Assembly: GCA_965601825.1 (NCBI GenBank)
Contig: OZ271839.1
Span: forward strand, 372,001 to 436,000
Direction of reading: 5' to 3'
Length of the DNA stretch: 64,000 nucleotides
Source: HXMU1420-13 sp965601825
GTDB lineage: Bacteria; Bacteroidota; Rhodothermia; Balneolales; Balneolaceae
Under the pieces are notes generated by a model that had not been told where the DNA came from, did not search any database, and saw nothing but the letters and a program-made list of their open reading frames with translations. Within the stretch, counting starts at the first letter, position 1. Every line of letters begins with the position of its first letter. Positions 36,093 through 46,132 of this stretch are shown in pieces. Both the position numbers and the translations under genes were made by a program.

Positions 36093-37223
36093 TTACTGGC
36101 TAGGTAAATCTGCAACAAGTAAATAGTCTATGCTTTGGCCACTTCTACTTCTTTGTTGATGTAGATTAGATATGTATAACTTGCCGTTATTTGCTTCAAA
36201 AATTTCAACACTTAAATTTGTTGATAAAATATTTGTGATATTAATGTTCTCATTTGAAGATGAGTTTACTATTGGCTGCCAGGAATCACCATAATCATCC
36301 GTTAAATATAGTAAGCCCGAAAAAGTAACCATTACAAAACGGCTATCTGACAATCCAACTAAATGTAGTATCCTGCTAATTTTTGAGTCATCAGCTTGAT
36401 TCCAGGTAATTCCGTTATCAAATGAAAAGTTAACTGTATAGTCATCTCCTTCTAAAAATAACGCCGCTAGTACACCATCACCACTCTTTGTGATATATGT
36501 CGCATTTTCATCTTGAAGTTCCCAACTTTGCCCGCCATTCCTGGTAATATTTAGCCCATAGGGAGATGCACCAAAAAAACTATTATCCTCACCATTTACA
36601 GCAGGCGAGATAAACGGTTGCCCATTGAAATCTACTGGGTGATAACTCCAGTTTCTTCCATAGTCATTTGAACTCATAAAAAAATATGGATTTACACTTT
36701 CTCTTCCCACATATGTAACATTCCCCATCCAATCTGTATTAATTAAAATCCAGAACATATCATTATACCTTTCTCGAACAATTTCCCACGAATCCCCATT
36801 GTTGTCACTGTATAACAACTTAGGAGTTGTACCTCTTGAGATACTAGCAACCATTAAAAGTCTATTGATTCCAACAGATTTTATATAATAGACGAGTGAA
36901 CTACTTTTAATAAAGCTCTGGCCATTAAATGTAATGGGCAATTCATGAAGTCTATAACCTTGCCAAGTGGCCCCACCATCAATTGACCTATAAAATAAAG
37001 ATCGATCTGCGTTTATTGAAGTAGATCTAGATACAGCATTAACTGCAAATAATGAACCGTCTGGTGTTGCAGATACTAACATAGGATACTCTTCAGGAAC
37101 TTCAACAACATTCCACACTAATTCAATTTCGTTTGAGCCTGAATTTGATTGTTGGCAACTAATTAGGATTAACGGTAATAGAGGTAATAATAGATAAAAC
37201 TTAAATTTCAACTGTAGGGGCAC
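36093..37223 (-). CDS. Lipoprotein with BNR/Asp-box repeats
   Basis: The 376-residue protein has a lipoprotein signal (lipobox LISC, Cys23) and then six or so Asp-box repeats, for example SIDGGATWQG, DNNGDSWEI, SNDYGRNWS, TRNGGQSWE and TDDYGDSWQ. This marks a beta-propeller similar to sialidase/sortilin propellers, here without catalytic residues that I can identify. It should sit on the periplasmic or outer surface as a lipoprotein. The start codon is GTG at 37223, followed by a charged segment and hydrophobic core; a TTG codon five residues in is an alternative. It is not similar enough to the 881-residue secreted protein to be called a close duplicate. Function unknown. Confidence 0.8.
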   Translation of the reverse strand: MPLQLKFKFYLLLPLLPLILISCQQSNSGSNEIELVWNVVEVPEEYPMLVSATPDGSLFAVNAVSRSTSINADRSLFYRSIDGGATWQGYRLHELPITFNGQSFIKSSSLVYYIKSVGINRLLMVASISRGTTPKLLYSDNNGDSWEIVRERYNDMFWILINTDWMGNVTYVGRESVNPYFFMSSNDYGRNWSYHPVDFNGQPFISPAVNGEDNSFFGASPYGLNITRNGGQSWELQDENATYITKSGDGVLAALFLEGDDYTVNFSFDNGITWNQADDSKISRILHLVGLSDSRFVMVTFSGLLYLTDDYGDSWQPIVNSSSNENINITNILSTNLSVEIFEANNGKLYISNLHQQRSRSGQSIDYLLVADLPSQ

Positions 37224-37309
37224 TTAATTATTAATATTCAATGTAGAAATAAATAATAGATATAAAACTACCTTTAGTCTACAGAAAAATAATTAATCTA
37301 AATTCTCCC

Positions 37310-38356
37310 TTATTGCTTAGGAACTCCGTTTTCCATAACCCCTTCTTGAGCCAACTCTCCCTGAATGTTGTACACCTTTATGGTGCCACTTCCATTTTGA
37401 AAAGTATCGTTATCGTATGGTTGTCCATCAGGTTTATATTGCTGGAACTCCATGATTCTTCCCTGCTCGAAATCAGCACGTTCAAAAATATTACCATTTT
37501 CATAGTAGACTAACGCTTCTCCATCTTGCAAACCCTCTTCATTGTATAATTTATGTACTGCAAGTTGACCACTATTATAAAACTCTTTGAAATCCCCGGT
37601 TATGAAGTTTCCTCCGTAATTATAGGCTCTAACTCCATTAAAACTTGCCGTTCGTAGCAATTTTCCATCCGGGTAATAGAACTTCCAATCGCCATCAAAC
37701 TTACTTTTAAAATATCTGCCTTCACTTTCAAGCCGCCCATTCTCATTATATATCTTCCAGTCGCCATCCGGTACACCAACTACATCAGTCATGCCTTCAG
37801 ACCTTAGTGTACCATCTTCATCGAAATTTTGAACCCACGCCTTATAATCTGGGAGTGACCTTTCTTCATTAGCAAGATTGCCGTTTGGGTGGTACTCTTT
37901 TCTAATCAACCATTCATCATCTAAATAAGTCGTTACACGGCTAACCCTCCCATCTATAGAGTAATATGTATGATCTCCCTGTTTCCTTCCCTGATTATCC
38001 CATTTCTCCCAACTTTCTAAGCGGCCATTCTCGTCATACTGCTTGTCACTAATCTTTTCTCCGTTATCCCAAATTTGATCATACTCTAAAAAACCATCGC
38101 TATTCCAGCTCTTCCAAACTCCATCTGCTTCCCCCATGTTATAGGTAAATATTGCACTTAGTTCTCCTGTGTGAAAATAGGACTTCCATTCACCATGCTG
38201 TTCCCCATTTACCATTCTTCCTTCTTTACCTGTATACCCAGTACCCCAGACACATTTGTAATTACCATTATAAGGGTACTCCGGACAACCAACCTGGGCT
38301 AACGCATTTGATGATAAATAAACAATTAAGAATAATGATAAAATTGATTTAAACAT
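37310..38356 (-). CDS. Exported MORN/YwqK-like repeat protein
   Basis: The 348-residue protein has a signal peptide (ILSLFLIVYLSSNALA then QVGC) and then about ten repeats of the form GxWKxYxxxGxLxxE, such as HGEWKSYFHTGEL, DGDWKIYNENGRLE and DGDWKFYYPDGKLL. These are MORN-type beta-hairpins of the YwqK group, often annotated as antitoxin-like, although YwqK proteins are usually next to a toxin and none is visible here. The secretion signal and repeats suggest a structural or binding role outside the cytoplasm. It is a tandem paralogue of the gene 52 bases upstream. Confidence 0.82.
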   Translation of the reverse strand: MFKSILSLFLIVYLSSNALAQVGCPEYPYNGNYKCVWGTGYTGKEGRMVNGEQHGEWKSYFHTGELSAIFTYNMGEADGVWKSWNSDGFLEYDQIWDNGEKISDKQYDENGRLESWEKWDNQGRKQGDHTYYSIDGRVSRVTTYLDDEWLIRKEYHPNGNLANEERSLPDYKAWVQNFDEDGTLRSEGMTDVVGVPDGDWKIYNENGRLESEGRYFKSKFDGDWKFYYPDGKLLRTASFNGVRAYNYGGNFITGDFKEFYNSGQLAVHKLYNEEGLQDGEALVYYENGNIFERADFEQGRIMEFQQYKPDGQPYDNDTFQNGSGTIKVYNIQGELAQEGVMENGVPKQ

Positions 38357-38407
38357 GATTTTTTAGCTTTTAGCAACAGAATTTAAAACCCAATTAACTC
38401 AAGATCC

Positions 38408-39535
38408 TTATTCCTCAATATTCATAACTATACCTTCTTCTATAGTCAATATCCGAAATAGCTGACCTTCCATTGTGTAAACTTTCAATAGACCATTTCC
38501 ATCTTTGAAATTACCATTATCAAGCTTTGTTCCATTTGAATCAAACTGCTCTGCATTAATCAATCTACCTGCTTGGTAATTTGCGAATTCAAAAACCTGA
38601 CCATTTTCAAAATATTGATATTGCTCTCCATGCCTATTTCCGTTCTGATCATACTGGAATACTGCAAACTCAGCACCTGATTCATAGTACTGCAAAAAAT
38701 TACCTACCGGAATGTTCGCTCCTAGCCTATGATCAAATACAATCCTCTCGAACACCTTTCCACTTTGATAGTAAGAAATCCATGTTCCGTCTCGAACTCC
38801 ATCAACATACTGTCCTTCGGCTTTTAATGAACCATCAGGATAGTAAATCTCTGAAAGCTCAAAGGGTTCAATGAACTGAACCGCTTCATTTAAGTATCCA
38901 GTTTCATGGTAATATTTCCACTCACCTTTTTCATTACCATCATATCCTTTCTCGCCAGTAGCTGATATACTCCCATCATTATGATAAGAAGTATATTGAA
39001 AAGCGAATTCATCCTTTGGTTTGAGGGAAGAGATTAATTCACCCGTTCGTGAATATTCTTCTAGAATAATAAACACGCCATCATTGAAATCTCTTTTGCT
39101 GAAGATTGACCCATCATCATAAAACTCATAATGAGTTCCTTTAGGTTTACCATCGAGTGTGGCTTCTCCTATACTTTTCAGCGTACCATTTTCGTGGTAC
39201 GTTTTTGCTGAAATTTTTACTCCGTTTCTCCAGATCTCCTCAGATGATAGAACTCCATTTTTCCATTCGTTCACTTTACCTTCTAGTTGTCCCTCAACAT
39301 AGAACTCAACTTTTTCCAAGGTGCCATCAGCGTTGTAGTATTTTATCTCACCGTCTTTTTCGGAGTTAAGAATGCTTCCTACTTCTCTAAGATTATCAGT
39401 TTTTGACCATTTACACGTGTAGTCTCCACTTATGGGATATTTGCATTTTGGTTCAAAATAATAGTCTTGAGCGAAAACTTTTGACGATGTACAAACAGAA
39501 AGCAGACAAATAATAAGAATCGATTTACTAAGCAT
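38408..39535 (-). CDS. Exported MORN/YwqK-like repeat protein (paralogue)
   Basis: The 375-residue protein begins with a signal peptide (ILIICLLSVCTSSKVFA then QDYYF) and shares with the next gene the early motif KYPISGDYTCKW (neighbour EYPYNGNYKCVW), repeated GxWxxYxxxGxLxxE hairpins (KGEWKYYHETGYL and DGTWISYYQSGKV), and the same terminal block with FKDGNGLLKVYTMEGQL. The two are tandem duplicates with diverged repeats. No enzyme signature is present. The 52 bases between them show no promoter I would defend, so they are probably co-transcribed. Partners are not apparent from context. Confidence 0.82.
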   Translation of the reverse strand: MLSKSILIICLLSVCTSSKVFAQDYYFEPKCKYPISGDYTCKWSKTDNLREVGSILNSEKDGEIKYYNADGTLEKVEFYVEGQLEGKVNEWKNGVLSSEEIWRNGVKISAKTYHENGTLKSIGEATLDGKPKGTHYEFYDDGSIFSKRDFNDGVFIILEEYSRTGELISSLKPKDEFAFQYTSYHNDGSISATGEKGYDGNEKGEWKYYHETGYLNEAVQFIEPFELSEIYYPDGSLKAEGQYVDGVRDGTWISYYQSGKVFERIVFDHRLGANIPVGNFLQYYESGAEFAVFQYDQNGNRHGEQYQYFENGQVFEFANYQAGRLINAEQFDSNGTKLDNGNFKDGNGLLKVYTMEGQLFRILTIEEGIVMNIEE

Positions 39536-39620
39536 ATTCCGGATGAGACCATAATTACCCTAAGAACATACTGAAATCATTTTATAATCTTAATGACTAT
39601 TATGTATAAGTCACTAGATA

Positions 39621-42600
39621 TTAGCTTTCCACCATCACCCAGCCTTGCTCATCAATGAGTCTTTTAGCCACTTTCCACTTTATGGACTTAGTTTCCCCAG
39701 TACTCATGTTTTGGACCGTAACCACATCATTTCTACCAGGTTCAACTGCAACTGCAACCGGCTTACGTTTAACATTTGGACCAGTTGGTCTCTGCTGATT
39801 TTCAAGCGGTTGACCAGATGTTGTTTGTAGACCCATACCTGTAGAATCCGCTTGAGAAGCCTTCATTCTAGAGGTATCATATCTTGACTTTTGCTGCTGA
39901 GCTTGCTGTAATTGTCCTTCATTTGCCTGAGCTTCCGGGAAGGATTTCCAAATCTGAGAAATTGCCTCCTGATTGATCATATCAAGCAATTGCTTGAACA
40001 TATCGAAAGCTTCTTTCTTGTATTCCAGAAGTGGATTTTTCTGCGCAAACGATCGTAAACCAATACCCTCTTTTACTGAATCCAATTCACGAAGATGTTG
40101 CATCCACTTATCGTCGATTACAGCTAAAACTGCACTTCTTTCAAGTGCGCGTGCTACTTCTCTACCTTCATTTTCCAATGCGGCTTCAACGTCTACAATA
40201 ACTCGCATTCTTCGAATACCATCGGTGAACACAATTTGTACACGATCTGGTCTGCGTTCCGGATCTGCTTCAGAGATACGTTTCATAACCTCATATAAAG
40301 GCTTTGCCATCATTTCTTCTTTTCTGGCATAAACCTCTAGTGCACGCTCAACAATTAACTCTGTTAAATCTTCCTCGCCAAGTGTTCTCCATTTATCCAG
40401 ATCAAACTCAACATCAACGGCAAGCTGTCTAAGTATTTCTTTGTGAAGACCTTCATAATCACCTGCAGCAACATGCTCATCAACGATGGATTCCACAAAT
40501 TCCTCGAGCATTCCAAGAATGTCGGTTCGTAATTGATCACCTAATAATGCATGCTTACGTCGGGCATAAATTACATTTCGCTGATTGTTAAGTACATCAT
40601 CATACTCAAGCTGTCTCTTTCTGATGCTAAAGTTATTTTGCTCAACTTTTGATTGAGCTCTTTCCAATGACTTTGTAATCCACGGGTGTGTGATAACTTC
40701 ACCTTCTTCAAAGCTGAGTTTATCCATTACCCCGGCAACACGATCACTCATAAAAAGTGACATCAATTTATCTTCTAGTGATACATAGAATTGTGATTCA
40801 CCCATATCGCCCTGACGACCAGAACGACCTCGAAGCTGTAAATCGATTCGTCGTGATTCATGGCGTTCGGTCCCTAGAATCGCCAAACCACCTTTTTCCA
40901 AAACTCCCGGTGCCAGCTTAATATCCGTACCTCGACCGGCCATATTCGTTGCAACAGTAACTGCACCGGGCTGACCTGCCTGCTTTACGATTTCACTTTC
41001 ACTGGCGTGTTGTTTTGCATTCAAAACGTTATGTGGAATTCCTGCACGCTTCAACATTCGACTCATTGTTTCCGAAACATCAACACTGGTTGTACCAACC
41101 AATACAGGCTGACCTTTCTTGTTGTATTCCTGAATCTTGTTAATGGCAGCATTGAATTTCTCGCGCTTCGTCTTGAATACAAGATCTTCCATATCATCAC
41201 GCTGAATTGGTCGGTTTGTAGGGATAACTACAACATCCAATTCATAAATCTCATTGAATTCACCTTCTTCAGTCTCAGCAGTACCTGTCATACCGGAAAG
41301 CTTGTTATACATCCGGAAATAATTCTGTAGTGTGATGGTAGCGTATGTTTGAGTTGATGCCTCAACCTTCACATGCTCTTTTGCTTCAATCGCCTGGTGT
41401 AAACCATCTGAATATCTTCGACCAGAAAGCACACGGCCTGTATGTTCATCTACAATCTGAACCTTGCCGTCCTGAACGATATATTCTTCCTCTTTAACAA
41501 AGTTGGTGTAAGCCTTTAATAATTGGTTTACAGTATGGATTCTATCACCACGCTCCGCAAATAATCGGTGTAATTCATTGAACCGTTTTTCGCGTTCTTG
41601 CTGAACTTCAAGTCGAGCTTCTGCTAATTTCTTCTCCTTGTAATCATCACTAAATGCGGCATTATTTTCGATCTCATCGATTTTTTCTTTCTCGACCTCA
41701 TCTATTTCTTGCTCAATTACTGAAGTTTCAGTTCCTAAATCAGGAATAATGAAAAAGTCAGGATCTTCTCCTTTTTTAGTCACGTACTCGCGTCCTTTTT
41801 CGGTCATCTCAATCGTATTGAGCTTCATATCAACCGCATAGAACAAATGCTCATCAACAAAAGGCATATTCTTAGCATTATCAGCGAGGTAAATAGCCTC
41901 TGTACGCTGAATCAACTTTTGAACTGCCGGTTCCTGAAGCATTTTTCTGAATCGAGAATTCTTTGGGAAACCACGTTGTACTCTGTAAAGAGCTAAACCA
42001 GCTGCTTCTTCATCTCCTTCTTTTATTTTCGCCTGACCTTCAGCAACCAGTTGTGAAACCAACTTTTTCTGTGCATTAACCAACGCCTCAATTCGAGGCT
42101 GCATGTCGATGTATTTATCCGATTTATTGTCGTTTGGAACCGGGCCGGAAATGATCAATGGTGTTCTTGCTTCATCAATAAGAATAGAATCAACCTCATC
42201 AATAATGGTGTAATTATGCTCGCGCTGAACCAATTGTTCTTTATTGATTACCATGTTATCACGCAAGTAATCGAAGCCGAATTCATTGTTTGTACCATAC
42301 GTAATGTCTTTTCGATACGCCTGACGACGAGCATCTGTATTTGGCTCGTAGTTATCAATACAAGCCACTTCTAATCCGTGGAAATTGAAAATAGGCTCGT
42401 TCCACTCGGCATCACGCTTAGCCAAATAGTTGTTCACTGTGATTACATGAACCCCTTTTCCAGTTAGTGCATTAAGATAAGCAGGGAAGATCGCAACTAA
42501 GGTTTTACCCTCACCAGTTCTCATCTCAGCAATTTTCCCTTGATGTAATACAATTGCCCCGACCAGCTGAACATCGTAAGGGATCATATTCCATTCAATT

Positions 42601-43010
42601 TCATCACCGGCTACTTTCCAACTCTTACCGACAAATCGACGGCAGGTATCTTTTAATACCGCGTATGCTTCGGGCAATATGTCATTAAGTACATTTTCTA
42701 TAATGTCTAATTCATCTTGCTCTAGCTTATCAAGCTCTTCTCCGAGTTTTCTGCTTTCTGTTGGATTTAGCTCTTCAATATTATCAAGCTGCGATTTTAC
42801 CTCATCAATTTGAGCTCTTACTTCAGCAGTTGCATCCTGAATTTTCTTTCTGAATTCCTGTGTTTTCTCTTGAAGCTCACGATCGCTCAATTTCTCCATT
42901 TCTGGCCCATATGATTTGATTTTATCTACAATGGGCTGGATACCTTTAATATCTTTTTCGCTCTTAGAGCCGAACATTTTCGTGATCAGCTTTCCTACTT
43001 TATCTATCAT
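39621..43010 (-). CDS. secA: Preprotein translocase ATPase subunit
   Basis: The 1129-residue motor drives unfolded preproteins through SecYEG. The N-terminal DEAD core has AEMRTGEGKTLVAIFPAY (Walker A) and IIDEVDSILIDEARTPLIIS (Walker B), and the second motor domain carries TNMAGRGTDIKLAPGV and RRIDLQLRGRSGRQGD. It is longer than the E. coli protein because of an acidic coiled insertion (roughly residues 320-480), common in Bacteroidota. The C-terminus ends SIKWKVAKRLIDEQGWVMVES without the CxCxSGxxxxxC zinc site used by many SecA proteins for SecB. The gene is monocistronic, with a leader at 43011-43209 that holds nothing else. Confidence 0.97.
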   Translation of the reverse strand: MIDKVGKLITKMFGSKSEKDIKGIQPIVDKIKSYGPEMEKLSDRELQEKTQEFRKKIQDATAEVRAQIDEVKSQLDNIEELNPTESRKLGEELDKLEQDELDIIENVLNDILPEAYAVLKDTCRRFVGKSWKVAGDEIEWNMIPYDVQLVGAIVLHQGKIAEMRTGEGKTLVAIFPAYLNALTGKGVHVITVNNYLAKRDAEWNEPIFNFHGLEVACIDNYEPNTDARRQAYRKDITYGTNNEFGFDYLRDNMVINKEQLVQREHNYTIIDEVDSILIDEARTPLIISGPVPNDNKSDKYIDMQPRIEALVNAQKKLVSQLVAEGQAKIKEGDEEAAGLALYRVQRGFPKNSRFRKMLQEPAVQKLIQRTEAIYLADNAKNMPFVDEHLFYAVDMKLNTIEMTEKGREYVTKKGEDPDFFIIPDLGTETSVIEQEIDEVEKEKIDEIENNAAFSDDYKEKKLAEARLEVQQEREKRFNELHRLFAERGDRIHTVNQLLKAYTNFVKEEEYIVQDGKVQIVDEHTGRVLSGRRYSDGLHQAIEAKEHVKVEASTQTYATITLQNYFRMYNKLSGMTGTAETEEGEFNEIYELDVVVIPTNRPIQRDDMEDLVFKTKREKFNAAINKIQEYNKKGQPVLVGTTSVDVSETMSRMLKRAGIPHNVLNAKQHASESEIVKQAGQPGAVTVATNMAGRGTDIKLAPGVLEKGGLAILGTERHESRRIDLQLRGRSGRQGDMGESQFYVSLEDKLMSLFMSDRVAGVMDKLSFEEGEVITHPWITKSLERAQSKVEQNNFSIRKRQLEYDDVLNNQRNVIYARRKHALLGDQLRTDILGMLEEFVESIVDEHVAAGDYEGLHKEILRQLAVDVEFDLDKWRTLGEEDLTELIVERALEVYARKEEMMAKPLYEVMKRISEADPERRPDRVQIVFTDGIRRMRVIVDVEAALENEGREVARALERSAVLAVIDDKWMQHLRELDSVKEGIGLRSFAQKNPLLEYKKEAFDMFKQLLDMINQEAISQIWKSFPEAQANEGQLQQAQQQKSRYDTSRMKASQADSTGMGLQTTSGQPLENQQRPTGPNVKRKPVAVAVEPGRNDVVTVQNMSTGETKSIKWKVAKRLIDEQGWVMVES

Positions 43011-43209
43011 AGTCTCACTTGGAGTGGATAATTAAATTTCAAAACGTCGAAAGTTAACCTTTCAATATAGGTGGTTCAACTTTTCACACTACTTTTGACA
43101 AATATTGAGCCACTAATTTTAAAACTGACAGAACTTATTATATCAAGTTATTTGTTTAGCCTTCCTGCCGATACTTTATAACTATTCATCTAGCACAGTC
43201 CAAAATTTC

Positions 43210-44028
43210 ATGCAAGAGATTGAGTCCATTCTTTCCAATACCCAGATCGCGATTGCGTTCTTTGGAATAATTGTACTCAGTCTAATCGAAAATTTACATC
43301 CTTTTTTTGATTTCTTTCGCGACAACAAGAAGAAGCGGAATTGGCATTACATTAAGAATTTATCAATTGGGCTGATAAATGCGTTAGTAATCACATTGAT
43401 ATTTTCGGGACTTTGGCTCTGGTCAACTGTTTGGTCTGATCAGCACACCTTTGGACTTCTGCATTGGTCGGAGCCATTTCTCGGAGATTATTCCTCTGGA
43501 ATTCGAATAATCGCAGCAGTTTTATTATTCGATTTGTGGATGTACACCTGGCATAGAATAAATCACGCAATTCCCTTCCTCTGGCGATTTCATAAAGTTC
43601 ATCATTCCGATCCTTTTATGAATGTGACCACAGCAACTCGTTTCCATGTTGGAGAAATCATTTTCTCATCTATTTTGAGAATCGGAATCTTGATTCTTTT
43701 AGGGATGCACTTGTGGGAACTATTGGTATATGAAATCATCTCCATTGCGGTGATTCAATTCCATCATGCAAATGTCCAAATACCCGAAAAATTAGACCGA
43801 ATTATTCGAAGAGTTATTGTGACCCCATCGCTTCATAAAGTACATCATTCTGATTGGCAACCGGAGACAGATTCAAACTTTGGTACTATCTTTTCCTTCT
43901 GGGATGCACTCTTTAAAACATTCAGAACCCGTAAGAATCTGGATGAAATTCAGCTGGGTTTGAAGGAGTATAAATCAGAGGAAAGTCAGTCTTTCAAAAG
44001 CGTGATGAAAATGCCTTTAAAAAAATAG
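43210..44028 (+). CDS. Sterol desaturase/fatty acid hydroxylase-superfamily membrane protein
   Basis: The 272-residue protein is an integral membrane enzyme with the three histidine clusters of the di-iron hydroxylase superfamily: HRINH (His115 and His119), HKVHH (His128, 131, 132) and a second HKVHH (His209, 212, 213), plus HH185-186. Around them lie four hydrophobic helices. Such enzymes hydroxylate or desaturate lipids such as fatty acids and sterols; the substrate is not evident. No operon partner is obvious, since secA faces away and the large lipoprotein gene is convergent, ending three bases after it. Confidence 0.88.
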   Translation: MQEIESILSNTQIAIAFFGIIVLSLIENLHPFFDFFRDNKKKRNWHYIKNLSIGLINALVITLIFSGLWLWSTVWSDQHTFGLLHWSEPFLGDYSSGIRIIAAVLLFDLWMYTWHRINHAIPFLWRFHKVHHSDPFMNVTTATRFHVGEIIFSSILRIGILILLGMHLWELLVYEIISIAVIQFHHANVQIPEKLDRIIRRVIVTPSLHKVHHSDWQPETDSNFGTIFSFWDALFKTFRTRKNLDEIQLGLKEYKSEESQSFKSVMKMPLKK

Positions 44029-44031
44029 ACC

Positions 44032-45993
44032 TCATCTGTAATACACAAGGTCAAAATTAATGACATTGCTTCGAACGCCAAAATAGTCTAGAGCAAATAA
44101 TCGGAGTTCTTGAATAACCAGAATATTATCTACTTCAGTTTCAAAACAACTGCCACCGGTTAGATTTTGACTAAGCCGGTATTCTCCCTCTAAAAAGTCA
44201 ATAGTCGATCGTGACACAGCGAATTGATACCTAATATTTCCTCCATCTAGCCCTGTACCAATTTCTGAATTCCTTGATTGAACTACTAGTGGTCTACCAG
44301 TAGAATCGATATACCCATCATTATCACTGAAAGAAAAATCAATATAAACCATAGCGCCTCCTTGTATGTTTTCACACTGAACAGTTAGGTTTGAAAAAAC
44401 CGGTGGTTCCGGGATATTTGGTAGAACAGTTATAGTAGCTTCTTCAGATTCCCCACTTATGTTCACCGCTTTATATTTGAATTCGTCGCGATAGTTTGAC
44501 CACCCTAATGGATTAAACCGTGCCGCATAATTACTCGAAGGAAAAAACGTGTACCAAGGCTGAGTACCATTGTCAATAACATTTATGTAACCATATGGCC
44601 AATAACCATTTTTTGTAATTTTAATTACATCAGCATACGTAGTATTTAGTGAATCACTCGGCCTGTCGTAAGGATGATCAAAGCTTATTACCATATCATT
44701 GGCAATAGGATATGGAGGGTTAAGAGCTATTGGGATATTCGTTTCAAACCCGTCATCTATATCAATGATGACCTTTAACTCAAAGGGAATTTGCTGTAAA
44801 ACAAATTCATATCCTTCTTCGTGATCAAACACCACATTAAAACTATTTCCAAATTGCTCAAACTTGGTAATTCTAACATTATTCTCATTCTCCTCTAATT
44901 GTAATAATGAAAGGTCACTCAAAGGCTCATAAACGATATCATCGTTAAAATCAGGTAAATAAATCCCGAATTGCCCATAAGCAAAGTTTTTAGCATCCGT
45001 ATATAAGCTTATAAACCTTCTTACTATTTCTGACCCGCTTATTTCGTCATCTGCGTTTAATGTGCGGTATGGTATATCTGAAATAGTCAACTTGTATTCT
45101 TGTTGCGCTACCATTGCTGGATTGTTGGCCACTTTTGGTTCTGGGGCATCAAACCATAATGTAACCTCGTGAAGTTTTTCCCCAATCAAGTTGGCTGCTT
45201 TAATTTGCGGGAACCAAGCCGTAGATAATATTTCTTCAGCGACGGATTTCACTTTTTTTACCAGATATAGTTGCCTTCCAGTAACAAGCGCCTGACCAGC
45301 ATCTATCGCTAATGCCACGCCAATTATTGATCCCACAACCGTAGCTGATTCTACTAAAATTATTCCCGCAACTATTTCTACTGCAACAGCCATCAAACAT
45401 TCTGTATTACAGTCAAATTGTTTTCTCTTTGCTGGGTCTTGGGTCAAACTCTCATATTTATTAATCGATGCATTCAAAGAATCTAATACCTGGCGATTAT
45501 TCTGTAGAAAACGGGCGGTGATTAACTTATCCTCTGCAGATAAACTCGCGATTTGTTGTTTTGCCGTTTCAATCTCAGCGGTTACTTCGAATTCTAAATC
45601 CGATTCTAATTCTAAAATAAATTCGTTGATGTATGAATCTGCATTCTCGATTTGAGTTTCCTCTTCTTCAATCTGTAGGCTAAATATAAAGTTATTAGGA
45701 TCGAGAGGTATATTTACATCATAATTTCCGGGAGCTAAATCCGGAACAATAAATGCTAATGTGGAGTCAGTGTTAGCGAAAAAATTTGTGGGTTCACCAC
45801 CAATTTCACCAGCGTAAATTTGCTGGTCAAAAATAAAATTCCCGTTTTGAACTAAGACGATTTCAAATGGAAGCCCGGATTTATTACTAATTACCACATC
45901 CCGAAATGTTTCTGTACTTGTAACATTGCTGGATTCTTTTCCGCAGCTCAAAGTTGTAACCACGAATATTGTTAACACTAATAAATATCTCAT
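44032..45993 (-). CDS. Large lipoprotein of unknown function
   Basis: I do not recognise this 653-residue protein. It has a lipoprotein signal (lipobox TLSC, Cys17), a helical charged middle (about residues 130-190), a long glycine/alanine-rich hydrophobic stretch near residues 200-245 that could insert in a membrane, and a C-terminal half with an Ig-like strand pattern (PPVFSNLTVQCENIQG and on). It is probably on the periplasmic face or outer surface. Its stop lies three bases from the end of the convergent hydroxylase gene. It lies upstream of rpmH but on the other strand. No enzymatic motif is visible. Confidence 0.65.
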   Translation of the reverse strand: MRYLLVLTIFVVTTLSCGKESSNVTSTETFRDVVISNKSGLPFEIVLVQNGNFIFDQQIYAGEIGGEPTNFFANTDSTLAFIVPDLAPGNYDVNIPLDPNNFIFSLQIEEEETQIENADSYINEFILELESDLEFEVTAEIETAKQQIASLSAEDKLITARFLQNNRQVLDSLNASINKYESLTQDPAKRKQFDCNTECLMAVAVEIVAGIILVESATVVGSIIGVALAIDAGQALVTGRQLYLVKKVKSVAEEILSTAWFPQIKAANLIGEKLHEVTLWFDAPEPKVANNPAMVAQQEYKLTISDIPYRTLNADDEISGSEIVRRFISLYTDAKNFAYGQFGIYLPDFNDDIVYEPLSDLSLLQLEENENNVRITKFEQFGNSFNVVFDHEEGYEFVLQQIPFELKVIIDIDDGFETNIPIALNPPYPIANDMVISFDHPYDRPSDSLNTTYADVIKITKNGYWPYGYINVIDNGTQPWYTFFPSSNYAARFNPLGWSNYRDEFKYKAVNISGESEEATITVLPNIPEPPVFSNLTVQCENIQGGAMVYIDFSFSDNDGYIDSTGRPLVVQSRNSEIGTGLDGGNIRYQFAVSRSTIDFLEGEYRLSQNLTGGSCFETEVDNILVIQELRLFALDYFGVRSNVINFDLVYYR

Positions 45994-46084
45994 CTATTGA
46001 AGGGCAATTTTTTCAAAGTTTGGAAGCTAAAAAACTTTCTTATTTTCACAAATCAATTACGTGCTTTTTAATTCAATTTCTACT

Positions 46085-46092
46085 TATATTTG
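46085..46092 (+). promoter_or_regulatory. Candidate -7 element of the rpmH promoter
   Basis: TATATTTG at 46085-46092 matches the TAnnTTTG consensus for the -7 region of Bacteroidota promoters and lies about 40 bases before the rpmH ATG. A good -33 box is not visible at the usual spacing. It would drive rpmH, rnpA and yidC. Confidence 0.4.
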
Positions 46093-46132
46093 TAGTCTTT
46101 TGGATTTCGAAATTGAATAAACATCCTGATTC

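Noticed and set aside
39973..41330. Plus-strand frames opposite secA
   Set aside because: secA is an undoubted gene over this entire stretch; the opposite frames show no conserved motif.
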